A DNA stretch of 64,000 nucleotides from Pinus tabuliformis (taxonomy: Eukaryota; Streptophyta; Pinopsida; Pinales; Pinaceae). The stretch lies in NCBI GenBank assembly GCA_031772625.1, contig CM062813.1, positions 692,116,420 through 692,180,419 on the forward strand, in the 5' to 3' direction. Every line of letters begins with the position of its first letter. Within the stretch, counting starts at the first letter, position 1. Position numbers and translations under genes: made by a program. The notes beneath the pieces were generated by a model. That model was not told the origin of the DNA, did not search any database, and saw only the letters and a program-made list of their open reading frames with translations. Below are positions 21,029-32,299 of the stretch, piece after piece.

Positions 21029-22980
21029 ACTTCTTTGTCATTCTTCCATTCCTCCCTTGCTTCGTTTATCCAATCTGGTTGGATAATAGAAATGGCGCAC
21101 AACAATGCTTCCACATCCTCATCCTTTCTTGAGAGTGCATCTGCCACCACATTTTGCTTCCCTTTTTTGTAGATGATTTCAAAGTCATAACCCAACATCT
21201 TTGTGACCCACTTTTGTTGCTCTTCAGAGGATAATCTTTGTTCTAAAAAGTATTTAAGGCTATCATGATCCGTTTTTACCTTGAAGTGTCTTCCCATTAG
21301 GTAGGGTCGCCATTTCTTAAGTGCATGGAGTATTGCCAACATTTCCTTCTCATAAATAGCTTTGCTTAAAAACTTTCCCTTGATTGGACGACTTTCAAAA
21401 GCAATGGGTCTTTCATCTTGCATTAGAACAGCACCAATTCCATTTCCTGAAGCATCACATTCCACAATAAAGGTTTTTGTGAAGTCCGGTGTAGCTAAGA
21501 CCGGTGCTTGGCACATTGCCTCTTTAAGATGTTCAAAGGCCTTTGTTGCTTCCGGAGTCCATGAAAATGCATCTTTCTTCAATAATGTTGTTAGAGGTGC
21601 TGCTATTCTCCCATAATTCTTAACAAACTTGCGATAATACCCTGTCAACCCAAGAAATCCTCGCAGATGCTTTATGGATGTGGGGATTTTCCATTCCTTA
21701 ATGGCTTTAATTTTGCTAGGGTCTACCTTAACTCCTTCATGAGATACAATATGACCCAAATATTCCACCTCCTGGACTCCAAAGAAACATTTGGATCTTT
21801 TTGCATATAATTGTTTCTCCTCCAATAGTTGTAGCACCCTGTCAACATGTTCAACATGATCCTTCCAAGACTTGTTGTAGATTAGTATATCATCAAAAAA
21901 TACTAACACAAATTTTCTAAGGAATGGTTTGAAAATTGAATTCATCAAACCTTGAAATGTTGAAGGTGCATTGGTAAGGCCAAAAGGCATGACCAAAAAT
22001 TCATAATGACCCTCATGAGTTCTAAATGTTGTTTTCGGAATGTCTTCAATCTTCATTCTGATTTGATGATATCCTGAACGAAGATCCAACTTGGTGAAGT
22101 AAATTGATCCATGCAATTCATCCAGTAATTCATCAATGACAGGAATGGGGAACTTATCTTTAATAGTGAGCTTGTTGAGCTCCCTATAATCCGGACACAT
22201 GCGCCATGATCCATCCTTCTTGTGCACCAATACTACTGGAGCAGAGAAAGAACTTTGACTCGGTTGAATTATACCAGCCTCTAGCATTTCTGCAACCATA
22301 CGTTCAATTTCACTCTTTTGGACATAGGGATATCTGTACGGCCTGATGTTTGGAGGAACACTTCCTGGAATCAGATGAATAGCATGATCATGATCACGCA
22401 TAGGTGGGAGACCTTTGGGAGTCTCAAATACCTTGGAATGATTGTCCAAGACTTTTTGGAGATCTGGAGAAATAGATGATTCCGATGTGGAAACATCTAG
22501 CGAACATAATTGTGCAATTACACCTCTTTGCTCCTTTTTTAGAAGCTTTGTCATACCATTAGAGCTGATTATCTTTCCTGGTTTCCCTGCAATACCCCTT
22601 AATTCAACTTCCTTTCCTTCCGTAGAAAATTTGATGAAAAGTTCTTGAAAATTAAAAGCTATTGTACCCAAGGATTGTAGCCATTGGACTCCTAGTACAA
22701 CATCAGCACCTCCCATTGGAATGGAAAGCATTGGGCTAGTCAATACATATTCTCCCATGGATAGCTTGATATTATGGCACTTTCCAGAGCAATTTATTGT
22801 TCCTCCATTTGCAATCATCACTTGACACTCTGGTGCTGGATATAGGAAGCAATTCAATTCTTTTGCTACCTTACAATGAATAAAATTGTGGGTGCTTCCT
22901 GAATCAATCAACACTATTACCTTTTTCTTCTTGATTTGTCCTTCTATCTTGATGGTTTGAGGAGTGGTAATTCCCGCCAA
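20914..22980 (-). pseudogene. Protease, reverse transcriptase and RNase H
   Basis: This is a 688-codon open frame. The protease has active site [12 protein letters not shown] at about residues 25-36. RT follows with [24 protein letters not shown], the LPFG-type [13 protein letters not shown] and catalytic VFFDDILIY. The RNase H has [14 protein letters not shown] with its Asp, the Glu in YEKEMLAIL and [11 protein letters not shown]. All catalytic residues I can see are intact. Reading upstream in the same frame extends protease sequence to about 23000, beyond the ATG, so the protein probably began as a Gag-Pol fusion. The C-terminal ~25 residues are frameshifted junk. Confidence 0.9.
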
Positions 22981-23003
22981 TGCATTACAAGATATGGTCG
23001 GAT

Positions 23004-24173
23004 TTATTTTTCTTCATCTAGGCTTTGTTCCTGGAGTATATCCTCTTCTTTTGACCTTTCTTGCTCCTTTTCTTCTTCCTCTTCACAATCTATGTAGAAT
23101 AATTTCTTCTCAGCACACTTATGACCTTTAGTGTATTTGCTATCACAACTGTAACAAAGCCCTTTTGCTCTTTTTTCTTCCAATTGTTGTGGTGTCAACC
23201 TTATAGGTTGTGGAAGACTAGGGGCAACAACACTTCCGTCTTTATAGTTGTGAGTGGTATGCTTCCTGGTTGCCATAATTTTGCTTTCCATTTTTCTTGC
23301 TAACCTGAATGCCTTCTCTAATGAATCAGGTTCCCAAAGGCGAACATCATGTTGGATATTATCCTTTAAAGACCCTATGAACACATCAATCCTATGCTCC
23401 TCTGGAATATCTTTTACCCTTATGTTCAATTTTTGGAACTCCTCAATGTGCTCCATTATTGAACCCTTTTGTTTGAGACTTATCAATTGGCTAAAAAAAG
23501 TGTTGCTTTTTGTATCCTCATAATGTGCTATCAATTCTTCCGTAAAAATTGCCCAAGTGATAAATTGTTTACGAGAGCAAAGCCATTGATACCATACAAA
23601 CTGATTTGGTTCCAAATATAAAGTTGCCATACGTACCTTTTGTGTGTTTTGCACATTATTGAGATCGAAGAATTGCTCCATCTGTAATATCCATGTGGCG
23701 GGATCCTTGCCATCAAACTTCCTCATATCGATTTTTGGAATATGGTGAGTCTTCGATCCAACATTAGAGTCTATGGAATCATGATTAACATTTCTTTTGT
23801 TCTCATCATGAGTTTCCTTTAGTACCCTTTCACCCTTAGTGACCATTTCTTGTAGCAACTTATTCATATTTATCTTCAATTCGTCCATGTCTGTCTTTAG
23901 ATCTATCTTCAAATCATCCATCTTAGCTTCTACACCTTTCTTTAAACCATCCATCTTAGCTTCTACACATTTCTTTAAACCATCCATCTTAGCTTCTACA
24001 TCTTTCTTTAAACCGTCCATCTTAGATTATGTTCCTTTTTGTGCAAGTGACAATTGTTGCACTTGGTCTCGTAATTTTGATATATCATGTTGCATTTCTT
24101 CCTCTTCTTCATGGGTCATGCTAGATCTTTCAGATTGCCTACTAGGTGTTTGCATTTTCTTTCCTCGGGGCAT
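23004..24173 (-). pseudogene. Gag with N-terminal 11-residue repeats and zinc knuckle
   Basis: The likely start is ATG at 24173 (MPRGKKMQ). An in-frame TAA at 24029-24027 breaks the frame, which resumes at 24020. Five copies of an 11-residue unit follow (MDGLKKDVEAK and variants), consistent with a hendecad coiled coil. The capsid region includes KIDMRKFDGKDPATWILQME and FFSQLISLKQKGS. A knuckle CYSCDSKYTKGHKC lies near the C-terminus, followed by a Glu-rich tail. The frame stops at 23004, where protease continues in the -1 frame at an A-run. This is either a lost base or a frameshift site. The A-run is not a canonical slippery heptamer. Confidence 0.88.
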
Positions 24174-24837
24174 CAATTACTAATAATAATTCTTTACTAT
24201 GCTCTTTGAATTCCTTCAAACTAATTTTTCAAACCAATCTTATGCAAAAAAAATTAAAAACTACACACCTTTTTTACACTTTGTAGGAGCTCGATATTGC
24301 CTCTGATGTATCTTTGTACTTTCCAATCATTTAGTCCTGAATTTGTGACCTAGAGTAGCCTTTTTTTCCTCTTTCCAATGCCACAAGTCTGACCCAAATT
24401 GGATTCTCCAAGGAAGAGTTATGTGAAATCTCCCACAGTGACTTGATTATAGACTAGTTCAGTAGAGCGAACTTGTATGACGTGCCACGAGTCACTGTTT
24501 CGACCTTTGGAACTGAAAAATGCATAAAAGAAACTATATTCCATCCTCTTTCTGTACCTTCTTACGAAATTTCAATCTGATCCCCATAGAGGAAGTTATG
24601 ACGATTTTCCCCAGGTCACCTGTTTGGAATGTAATTCAGGAGTCTGCAAAAAGACCAACTTCCTCAGATCATATCTCCGCAAATATAGCGCAAAAAGCTC
24701 TGAAATTCGGACCCGAGGTTCAGCGCGATTTCTTCTCAAATGGGTTTTTTTTTCAACTTCTGAAACATCGCAGAAAAAAGTTATAGTGAAAATTCCATGA
24801 AGACCTGTTTGGAGCAGCGAAACCCTAGAATCCAAAA

Positions 24838-24848
24838 CTCTAATACCA
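24838..24848 (-). promoter_or_regulatory. Primer-binding site, initiator tRNA-Met type
   Basis: The minus strand reads TGGTATTAGAG two bases inside the 5' LTR. It differs by one base from TGGTATCAGAG, the usual plant site complementary to initiator tRNA-Met. Confidence 0.85.
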
Positions 24849-24850
24849 AA

Positions 24851-25183
24851 TGTTATGAAACCAACTCAAGAAAAGATAGAAAAGATAGATCAACGCCTTA
24901 GAATTCAGCCTATTCGAGGGGGCAACCTCCTTTACATTACATAAATGAACAATTCTTGGATGATTCAAATGACAAAACCTCCTTTCTATATATAGGAGTC
25001 TAAGGAGTCACAATATAATTCAGCCGACCTAACAATAATAATATAAAGCCACAAAAATAACAATAGAGGGATTCTATGGGGCACAGTAATAACAATATGG
25101 GGGCAATAGGGGCACAACAATATTAATAAGGGGTATAACTACAATAGTAATGGGGTAATCACTAGTATTATAGGGACCCAACA
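24851..25183 (-). repeat. 5' LTR of the chromovirus
   Basis: This 333-bp copy is the partner of 19285-19616. It runs TGTTGGGTCCC to GGTTTCATAACA on the minus strand and contains the TATATATAG box. Confidence 0.95.
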
Positions 25184-25188
25184 CTGTC

Positions 25189-26187
25189 CCTGTTCTAAAA
25201 TCATTATGCCACGCTACAAGCGGGCATTTTGTAACAATGATGCGTTATAACAGGAATGCGTTATACGAAGAGAGCCACAGAGCTGGATGGCCAATCGTAG
25301 AGCCACAAAGATAGATGAATGATTACACACAGAGAAATGGATAGGAAGCCACAGAGCCGAAAGGATGCCTCACAAAAGCCATAGAGCACAATTGAAAGAG
25401 GAAGTTTGAGATTCACTTGGAGGTCAAGCGAAACCAGAAGCTCAGAGAGCCAGAGCTGAGAGCTAGAGCCAAGAGCCAGAGCCGAGAGCTAGAGCCAGAG
25501 CCAAGAGCCAGAGCTGAGAACCTGAGCTGAGAGCAGAGAGCAGAGAGCAAGAGAGCCAAACAGCCAGGGATAAAGATGGCATTCTAAGCCCATTGGTTCA
25601 GTTGTAAACCTATGGAGTTGATTCAAATACTTGTAAAAGAATTTAAGCCATAATCCCAAAGAGCCTAGTTGAGTTGACTAGAGCTCACGGAGACGTAGCC
25701 CAAGAGGTTTGGGTGAACTCCATATTAAACTTGTTGTCTATGTGGTTTGGTTATTTGCTACATCTTGTTGCTATGTGTATGATTTTTATTTGCTGGTTTT
25801 ATTTACTGTTATCTGAGTTTTATTTCAGCATAAGCAAATGAACATAAAGCCCATAAACAGTTACGGACAATAAAAATCATACACCTATTTCAAGTTATTT
25901 TAATTCCTCAAATTGTTAAGCATAAGCTAGATCTTGGAAATTGTTTAAGCTTTGGAGTGGGAGAGCTTCTTGTAAGCTTGACAAGAAGCCTTTAGAGCCC
26001 CATTTCAGATCACTATTGCAGGAATGTTTCTCTTTAGTGCAAGAATAGGTCAATGAAAGATAAGTGCACCTCTGACTATCAAAAAGGATCCTATATAATT
26101 CCATATGTGTGTTTATACTACAAGCTAGCATTTTCCTCCATCGAAAGGTTGAATTATGAAGTAGCCCACATATACCTAGTGCAAGAT
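25189..26187 (+). other. Non-coding; possible Copia-type LTR remnant
   Basis: The block contains an AG-rich minisatellite, then GGAGACGTAGCCCAAGAGG and GGGTGAACTCCATATTAAAC, a pattern common near the R/U5 of plant Copia LTRs. Ends are not clear and no partner exists here. Positions 25900-26187 hold nothing recognised and form the pre-insertion flank of the family A element. Confidence 0.35.
25432..25560 (+). repeat. AG-rich minisatellite (GAGCCAGAGC-type)
   Basis: Irregular tandem copies of AGAGCCAGAGC, AGAGCTGAGAGCT and similar 6-13-bp purine-rich units occur with strong strand asymmetry. Confidence 0.75.
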
Positions 26188-27073
26188 TTTTGGGCATGGA
26201 ATCCCCCCAAGGCATGTTTTGGGGCTCAAAGCCCAAGTTTTGACCGAATCTTGTTGTAAAGCTCCGTGAATTGCAGGCGCGGGGCGCGAAAGTATGATAG
26301 AGTCATAGGGTTGTCCGCCCTAGTTTTTTAATGTAATGTCGGCTGGATAGACCTACCCATGGTCCACGAACCATGGGATTATATAAATAGAGTGAGGCTC
26401 TAAGTGTAAAAGGAGGAAGTAGGAAAAAGTCTAAGTGATTAAGTTGCAAGTAAAGTGTGTCTTTGGGTCGTAGAGTAGGAGAAGGCTCTGCAACTGAGTG
26501 CGCAGAGGCCTAGTGGTCCGCAACTGAGTGTTCGGACCCCTGTAGCTGAGTGCATAGGGCAAAGATGAGTCTGTAACTGAGGAAGGAATTAATAAAGAGA
26601 AGTTTTGTTATAATTTTGTGTATATGTTCTTGGGTTAATGAATGATTGATATAATTTGCAAATATATTGTTTATTTATTTCGCACACATGTATGAATGGT
26701 TTATATTGTTAAGTATACTTAAAGCACTCAAGTAAGCAAAGATAATTAACTAACATTGGAATACTAGTAAGGTCTTGGGTAATAATGCAAAGCACGACAT
26801 TCAGCCCTTGGGTAGGTCTGCGCGAAGGGAGTATATCAGGCTGCAAAGTACAGGAAAGTGCGTGAAGCAACCTCCACGCAGGGTCAAACCGCGGACTAGT
26901 TGAACTCATCAGACACCTCTAGGGTGCGGAAACCTGGTTCTAGAACCCTCCCATACTACTTCAGGTGAGACATTAGTCCGCGCTCCACGGACTGTTGCTG
27001 AAAGGGCCAGTAGTACTGGGATTTGTTTGGCTAACTTAACTCTGAACCTGGGTTAGGCCCCAATAATCCAACA
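26188..27073 (+). repeat. 5' LTR of family A element
   Basis: The start is TTTTGGGCATGG (the 3' copy has TGTTGGGCATGG) and the end is CCAACA. Alignment with 36367-37253 is continuous by eye. Confidence 0.93.
26356..26389 (+). promoter_or_regulatory. LTR core promoter: palindrome plus TATA box
   Basis: Arms CCCATGGT and ACCATGGG flank a 6-nt spacer (26356-26377), followed by TATAAATA at 26382-26389. The central spacer differs from the other two copies. Confidence 0.7.
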
Positions 27074-27075
27074 AA

Positions 27076-27093
27076 TGGTTCTATTGTCGGGAC
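27076..27093 (+). promoter_or_regulatory. Candidate primer-binding site
   Basis: TGGTTCTATTGTCGGGAC starts two bases after the 5' LTR, the expected position and TGG start. I could not match it to a specific tRNA with confidence. Confidence 0.45.
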
Positions 27094-27099
27094 CAGGAT

Positions 27100-27597
27100 C
27101 TGCATAGCGATGTCTGATGTCGTATCACTGGAATCCAACAAAGAAAGGAATCGAAGAGTGGTTGGATAGAAAGATTCAAGAGTTCATGGCATAGGAAAAT
27201 AGGAATCCGTGATTATCAAAGGAACAGTGGTTAGATCGTTACTTATATACGGAAATCCATGAAATTTTCTTTGCATCCTTCGCCTCTGAGTTGTACGAGT
27301 GGATCATGAAGCTAGCAGACAGTCAAGGAAGGTGTAGGCTTGACAAACCTATTGTGTGGACTCCAAAGTTGGTGCGCAGACTGGAAGCATTGGAAGATAA
27401 GATCACATGCGCTGTGGATCACTAGCTCGATCGAATTATAGGAGGATTTATCACTGAGTTCGCGGTAGATACTTCAGTTAGCTATAGCGAGGCGGAACGA
27501 CGCTTCCTTAAAGGACCGCGAGGTAAGTACGTTAAATCTTTGAACACTTGGATTAAGATTCTACTGTGTGAAAAGTGGGTTATGCGAATAAATTAAT
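27100..27597 (+). pseudogene. Unknown N-terminal ORF of family A element
   Basis: A degraded reading frame lies between the primer site and gag. Recognisable coding-like runs include EWLDRKIQEF, EQWLDRYLYTEIHEIFFASF and KYVKSLNTWIKILLCEKW. At least three stops interrupt it. I do not recognise a family. The position suggests an N-terminal Gag extension or a separate first ORF. Charge and hydrophobic patterning look protein-like rather than random, but there is no second copy in the window to compare. Confidence 0.45.
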
Positions 27598-27841
27598 GTT
27601 TGGGGCTACACGGAGTGGGAGGATCTACAGAAACGAAGGTAGTGCAGAACTAGAAACTAGCCCCTTGATTTCACCTCCATGAGAAAGCGAGGAAGAGCTC
27701 GTGAAGGTTTCACCAAGAAGTGCAATCAGTTTGATAAAGCAGTGAATTCTGCGCATACCACTTCTGCCTACACCGCTGCCACTTTCACCATCTTCACCCC
27801 CGTCTTCGCCCACACCACCTCCGCCACCACCACAGTTCAAT

Positions 27842-28237
27842 ATGGCAAGTGCGATAAAGTTGTCGGTGTTCAAAGGAGTAGGGAATGAAGATCTGGACCA
27901 ATTTTGGTTCGTGGTAAGGGCTGTATGGGAAGTGCAGGGTGTCACGGATGAAAATATAAAGAAAGCAACACTGGTCAGCGCTCTGCAGGATCGCGCACTG
28001 ACTTGGTATATTAAGCATTCCAATGGCAATCCGAATGCAGCAATTGTGGATATCCAAGCTGCGCTAAAAAAGGAATTTAGCAGGCCAAAATCAAAGACAC
28101 ACTCGATCATTGGATTCAAGGAAATCATGATGCTTCCAAGCGAGACACCCTGGGAGCTGGATCAGAGACTGAAGTGTACAATTTGTGAAGCCAATATGAC
28201 CTTGATAGATGGGCAACACTGTTTGGTCAATTTAGTG
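27842..28237 (+). pseudogene. Gag, N-terminal half of capsid domain
   Basis: The frame from MASAIKLSVFKGVGNEDLDQ contains a Retrotrans_gag-like domain: FWFVVRAVWEVQGV, LVSALQDRALTWYIKHS and a later TPWELDQRLK. It ends where a candidate solo LTR begins at 28238. The C-terminal half resumes after 29910. The upstream Ser/Thr/Pro-rich stretch (27700-27840) may belong to the same protein. The role is capsid formation. Confidence 0.75.
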
Positions 28238-29905
28238 TGTCCTAAATTTCTATTTAAAATGTCAATCCGAGAGTCGTAAACTGCTGAAGTGAAGTGCACT
28301 GTATATGCAAGTAACTGATTTCTTAGTTCTTTGTCGTTTTTGAGTTTTTGGTTTGTTTTTGGGTTTATCTTCTGTTAATTCCCTAATGTGAGATGGCAGA
28401 ATTGAAATTCAAGTATGAATCGCAATGGTGATTTCTACAATGATTTTCCAAACTTTAAATTTCTCAAAAAGGCTGTAAAACTTGCTGTGATGAAATCAAT
28501 TCCCAAAATAAAAATAAAAATGTACCAAAACAGTGAACTAGTGACAATGAAGCCCAGTATCCCTACTGTTGTGTAAAAAGAAAATAAAAACTGAACTCAA
28601 AGCAATTCAAAGACTGTAAGCAAAGCAAACTAAATCACACTACTTCAACTCATATTCTGACCCCTCACCTTTCGACTTGCTCTGGCTATAGGAGGTAATC
28701 ATAAACAAATCAAGTAATCTGATATCTAAATTGCAGGAAATGAAATTGCATAAAATGAAACTAAGATTAAACTACGCATTCATACTTCAATCCCTGAAAA
28801 TGACAAAATTAATCTAATCACTAACTTGCAGAAAAGTAAACTAAAACATACTACATCAAATAATATTATGATTCCTCACTATTTGAGTCGCTTGGCTATA
28901 GGAAGGTAATCATAAACAAATGAGTAATATGATATCTAAATTGCATAAAAGTAAATAAGCAAAGCAGAACTGAAAGAAATGACAATGTTGGAATTAAAAC
29001 TCAGAAAATAAATCAGCAGAAAGGACAAGATGATTTCATTTCATAGTCATTAAAACTATGTAAATTTCTCGGGCTGCCTACAAGAACCTGAAAGAAAAAC
29101 ACTGATCAGCTAAAAATCATGAGAAAGCATAAAAGGAAATATGGACGGCAGTTAACATGAATAATATACAAGCAAACGATTATGAAGGAAGTGACATAAT
29201 GAAAGAAAGCGAGAAACTATACAGTAGATACATAGCCTTGGTGTACAGGGGCCCTCTGCAACCTCGGCCAATCAATACTCAGTCACAAATTGAACTTAAG
29301 AACGTTGTCTTCTCATATATTAAAATGTTGTTATAAGATAAAGGTATAGCACAACACAGTGGGCTTGTAAAAACAGTCAAGATTACATATGAAAAGCTAA
29401 CTATCAAGCGTATGATAACGCGTTATTTATAACCGAAGATGTTATAACTGATTCCTAAATTCTACGTTGCCAAACAGACACGTAAATCTCCACGTCCTAA
29501 GATCTAGCAGTATGGTAGCCGTGACAAATAAATCTATGGAGTGGTGGTTGTTCGATTTGGTTCACGGATTGATCCACAGGTGTTAGCACACCTACGGAGA
29601 TTGAGGAACTTTCCACGCAAAACTTCACGTGGGAAAAACAGAGTCGTGCCACCGCAAAACTCTTGGTTTGACCACTCCTTTGACCGTCCTTGACCATGGT
29701 TGTTTGTGAGTGATTCGGCTAAAACAATGGGACACGCTCCATGTACATGTCATTTGCAGCTTGCCCATGTGGCCGGATTCTCCAGTGGACACCTGTAACA
29801 TAGTCTTCAACAAAATGGCTACGAAAACTTGAGCTGGCTGTGGAAAGTGACAAGTTTTCGCAGCTGATTGAACAAAAGTCTAAATCAAACAGCAGTCACA
29901 AGACA
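28238..29905 (-). mobile_element. Candidate solo LTR nested in gag
   Basis: A 1,668-bp block beginning TGTCCTAAATTT and ending CAAGACA interrupts the gag frame. TAGTG precedes it and TAGTT follows, a 4-of-5 match for a target duplication. It has no coding sequence. A TTATAAATA-like box on the minus strand near 29430 suggests that orientation. Internally, GGCTATAGGAGGTAATCATA-type sequence is duplicated with ~210-bp spacing (about 28685 and 28895). The perfect palindrome ATAACGCGTTAT lies near 29417. Confidence 0.6.
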
Positions 29906-29910
29906 TAGTT

Positions 29911-30483
29911 ATGAAACCATTTTATAAGCTCTTTTTAAACTAATGTGCAATGATTTGACAGCTTGGTGGGTCAAGTAAATGGAAAAGAAGGCTAAAAAGG
30001 TGTATAGGGAAGATGCAATTTTGGGACTCAACAAACACCATGCATGGTTTGTAGCATCGCTAACGCCGCATCTAAGGAACGCGTTGTCACAGTAGAAGCT
30101 AACCACTCAGGCCGAGGCCTTGGAGATCGCAATGAGACTACACGAGACCCTGATACAAGATCCTAACCTGGGAGTTCAACAAATCCACGCGCAGTTGAAA
30201 AACTTGTGCCTTGAGATGCAGAGTTTGAAACAAGACAGGATGGCTCACCCAGAAGTGCACGAGGAGGTATGGTGTGTAAAGTGCAAAGGCCAGGGACATG
30301 ACAAGGACCATTGTCCAGTCTTCGTGAACTACCTAGCAAGAGGAGGACCGATTCCATTGAGACCAGAGGCACAAGAAAGAACGAGCACGACACCTACATT
30401 ATGGTGCGCGATTTGTCAGATAGGAGGGAAACATGCTACAGATAACTGCCATCTATTACAGAAGTATATGAAAAATTCATAGT
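29911..30483 (+). pseudogene. Gag C-terminus with two CCHC knuckles
   Basis: After the nested insertion gag resumes (AWFVASLTPHLRNAL, then EALEIAMRLHETLIQDPN). Two zinc knuckles follow: CVKCKGQGHDKDHC, a perfect CX2CX4HX4C, and CAICQIGGKHATDNC, with one extra residue before His. Two stops and a frame change occur before 30120. The clean frame is 30120-30482. Knuckles bind element RNA during packaging. Confidence 0.8.
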
Positions 30484-31268
30484 AGTTGTTCTATAATTTT
30501 TGCAGGTTAGTAGGCCACAATGAGCGCACTTGTAGAATCTATGAACTGATGACGGATCAGACTCCTACCTACAGAGTTCAGACCGAAACACAGGCCCTCG
30601 ATCAAACTGTTGGGATGGAGCGCACTGGATTTCAAGGACACAGACAAGGTTGAGGTGGAATGGGACCAGGAAGAGGTCGTGGACAGCTGATATTTTACAA
30701 TTGCGAAGGGCCAGGGAATTATGCCCGTGATTGTACAAATCCAACGAGACCATCATGCTTATATTATACCCAGTTTGATCATGAGATGGAGGATTTTCCC
30801 ACGTTGATAGCAAGGTTGTGCGATAAAGGAGCACTCCAACCTCCCCCAACTAAGAACCTACAAATGATGAGATCTGAGCTACGCAAGGAAGACCTGAATG
30901 TAAATATTGTGCTCCAAAGCGGTATTACAATGGGGGATGACAAAGGAAAGCAGCCCAAAGAAAGTACCTAGGTTTGCAAGGCTCCGACGAAGGAACCTGA
31001 ATTTGATCTGGATCGCGCTAAAGAGACATTCAGGGAAGCTAAGAGGAGCTTCGTGGATGCCTCTACTTTAGGAAGTTAAGACCGACTGGAACCAGAAATG
31101 GACCCATTGATGCTCACTACATTCTTAGAGACATCCATGAAGTTGTTGCAGAACAAAAAGGCTATGAAGGGGCTGCAAGAACTCATAACTAGATGTGCTG
31201 GGACCGCGCCAGGAGAACCGCGCGTAGTCTGGAAGCTCAGAAAGCACACGACATGAACAAGAAGGGAG
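30484..31268 (+). pseudogene. Third, degenerate knuckle and Gag-protease linker
   Basis: The frame 30660-30971 starts MGPGRGRGQLIFYNCEGPG. It looks like a decayed CCHC knuckle: its first Cys reads Tyr and its His reads Tyr. A linker follows with PEFDLDRAKETFREAKRSF and LETSMKLLQNKKAMKGLQEL, running toward the protease with stops at about 31078 and 31256. This region would tether nucleocapsid to protease. Confidence 0.6.
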
Positions 31269-31690
31269 ATGAGATTGACTGCGCAGATCGAGAAATATGA
31301 GATGGATCAAGTGATTCTGGATCTAGGATCAGACGCGAACATCCTGCCAAAGCAAACATGGGAGTGCATGGGTAGGCCCATGTTGCAATGGTCTCTTATC
31401 CAACTGCGAATAGCGAACCAGCAAAAGATCCTACCTATGGGAAGATTGCAGGGAATAATGGTAGATATCAAAGGTGTGAGCACGCTTGCAGATTTCGAAG
31501 TGATAGAGATTGTTGATGACAGCAATCCCTATCTCGTGTTATTGGGAATAGACTAGGCCAATGACATGAATGGAGTGATAAATATAAAGAAGTGCAAGAT
31601 GATTTTTGAGAAAAATTCACTGCGTGTAGTGGTACCTTTAGACCCTGCAGAAGGATCGTGCTACACAAAACCAATGCGTGACAATGACAA
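31269..31690 (+). pseudogene. Aspartic protease
   Basis: Active-site motif VILDLGSDANILPKQTWE is followed by LIQLRIANQQKILPMGRLQG and NPYLVLLGID. An in-frame TAG at 31554-31556 interrupts the sequence, which resumes with MNGVINIKKCKMIFEK and VPLDPAEGS. The spacing is typical of the retropepsin of plant Ty3/Gypsy polyproteins. It would process Gag and Pol. Confidence 0.8.
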
Positions 31691-32215
31691 TGATGATGAT
31701 CTAGACTGCATCTACAAGATAACCGCACGGGAGCAAGACTGGGTAAATCCCACTACGGATGGCCGAATCTCGTGGGAGGGTGAAAGCTCCTGCACATCAG
31801 ATTCTAATGAAGAAATAGAACGATGGCAGAACTGGTTACACGAGGTAACCACGCTCAACTGTAACATGATGATAAGGTCACTGCGTTGCATAGCAATAGA
31901 AACAAGAGACCTGCCTACATATGATGGGTTAAGCGAGGTAGAGGAGTTCCTAAATAAATTCGAAAAAGAAGTATCGGAACAACAGCAATTCAATGCTCTG
32001 AAATGGGTACTAAGCGCTACGCCCGCAAGGTGGTGGGGTACGCACCAGCGGAATTTTGAATACTGGCGCGAATGTAGAAGGATGATGCGCCTACGATTTG
32101 GGAAGCCTTAGATGTGGATAAAAGCCAAGTATGCCTGACAAAACGGCCTACGCACCTACCTTTCGAGATGGATACAGACATATGGTGCACAACCTGCATG
32201 AAGGCACATCGTCTG
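31691..32215 (+). pseudogene. Second gag-like domain downstream of protease
   Basis: Following the protease in the same frame is an acidic linker and then a domain with LPTYDGLSEVEEFLNKFEKE, LKWVLSATPARWWGTHQ and WRECRRMMRLRFGKP. It continues past a TAG at 32109-32111 as YLSRWIQTYGAQP. This Trp-rich pattern is like the Retrotrans_gag fold, although it lies after the protease. RT should follow, but the sequence jumps to integrase remnants about 100 bp later. Confidence 0.6.
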
Positions 32216-32299
32216 CATGGTAGGAAACATGATCAGAAAGCAAGAGCGGGCAAGAAAATGGTGTGAACAACCCCTCTATTTGCGACCAAGATGTATGAT

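Larger units (their letters stand above)
19285..25183 (-). mobile_element. Near-complete chromovirus (Ty3/Gypsy), minus strand
   Basis: Two LTRs (19285-19616 and 24851-25183) flank gag, protease, RT, RNase H and an integrase ending in a chromodomain. The five-base duplication CTGTC is present on both sides (19280-19284 and 25184-25188). By eye the LTRs differ at about six substitutions plus one indel, roughly 2 percent, so this is a comparatively recent insertion. The coding region has only three visible lesions: an in-frame TAA in gag, a gag/protease frame change, and a one-base shift between RNase H and integrase. Short LTRs and the chromodomain suggest a Reina-like clade (inference). Confidence 0.95.

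Noticed and set aside
27625..28128. Minus-strand frame of 167 codons across the gag start
   Set aside because: It is the antisense of the gag frame that carries the recognisable domain.
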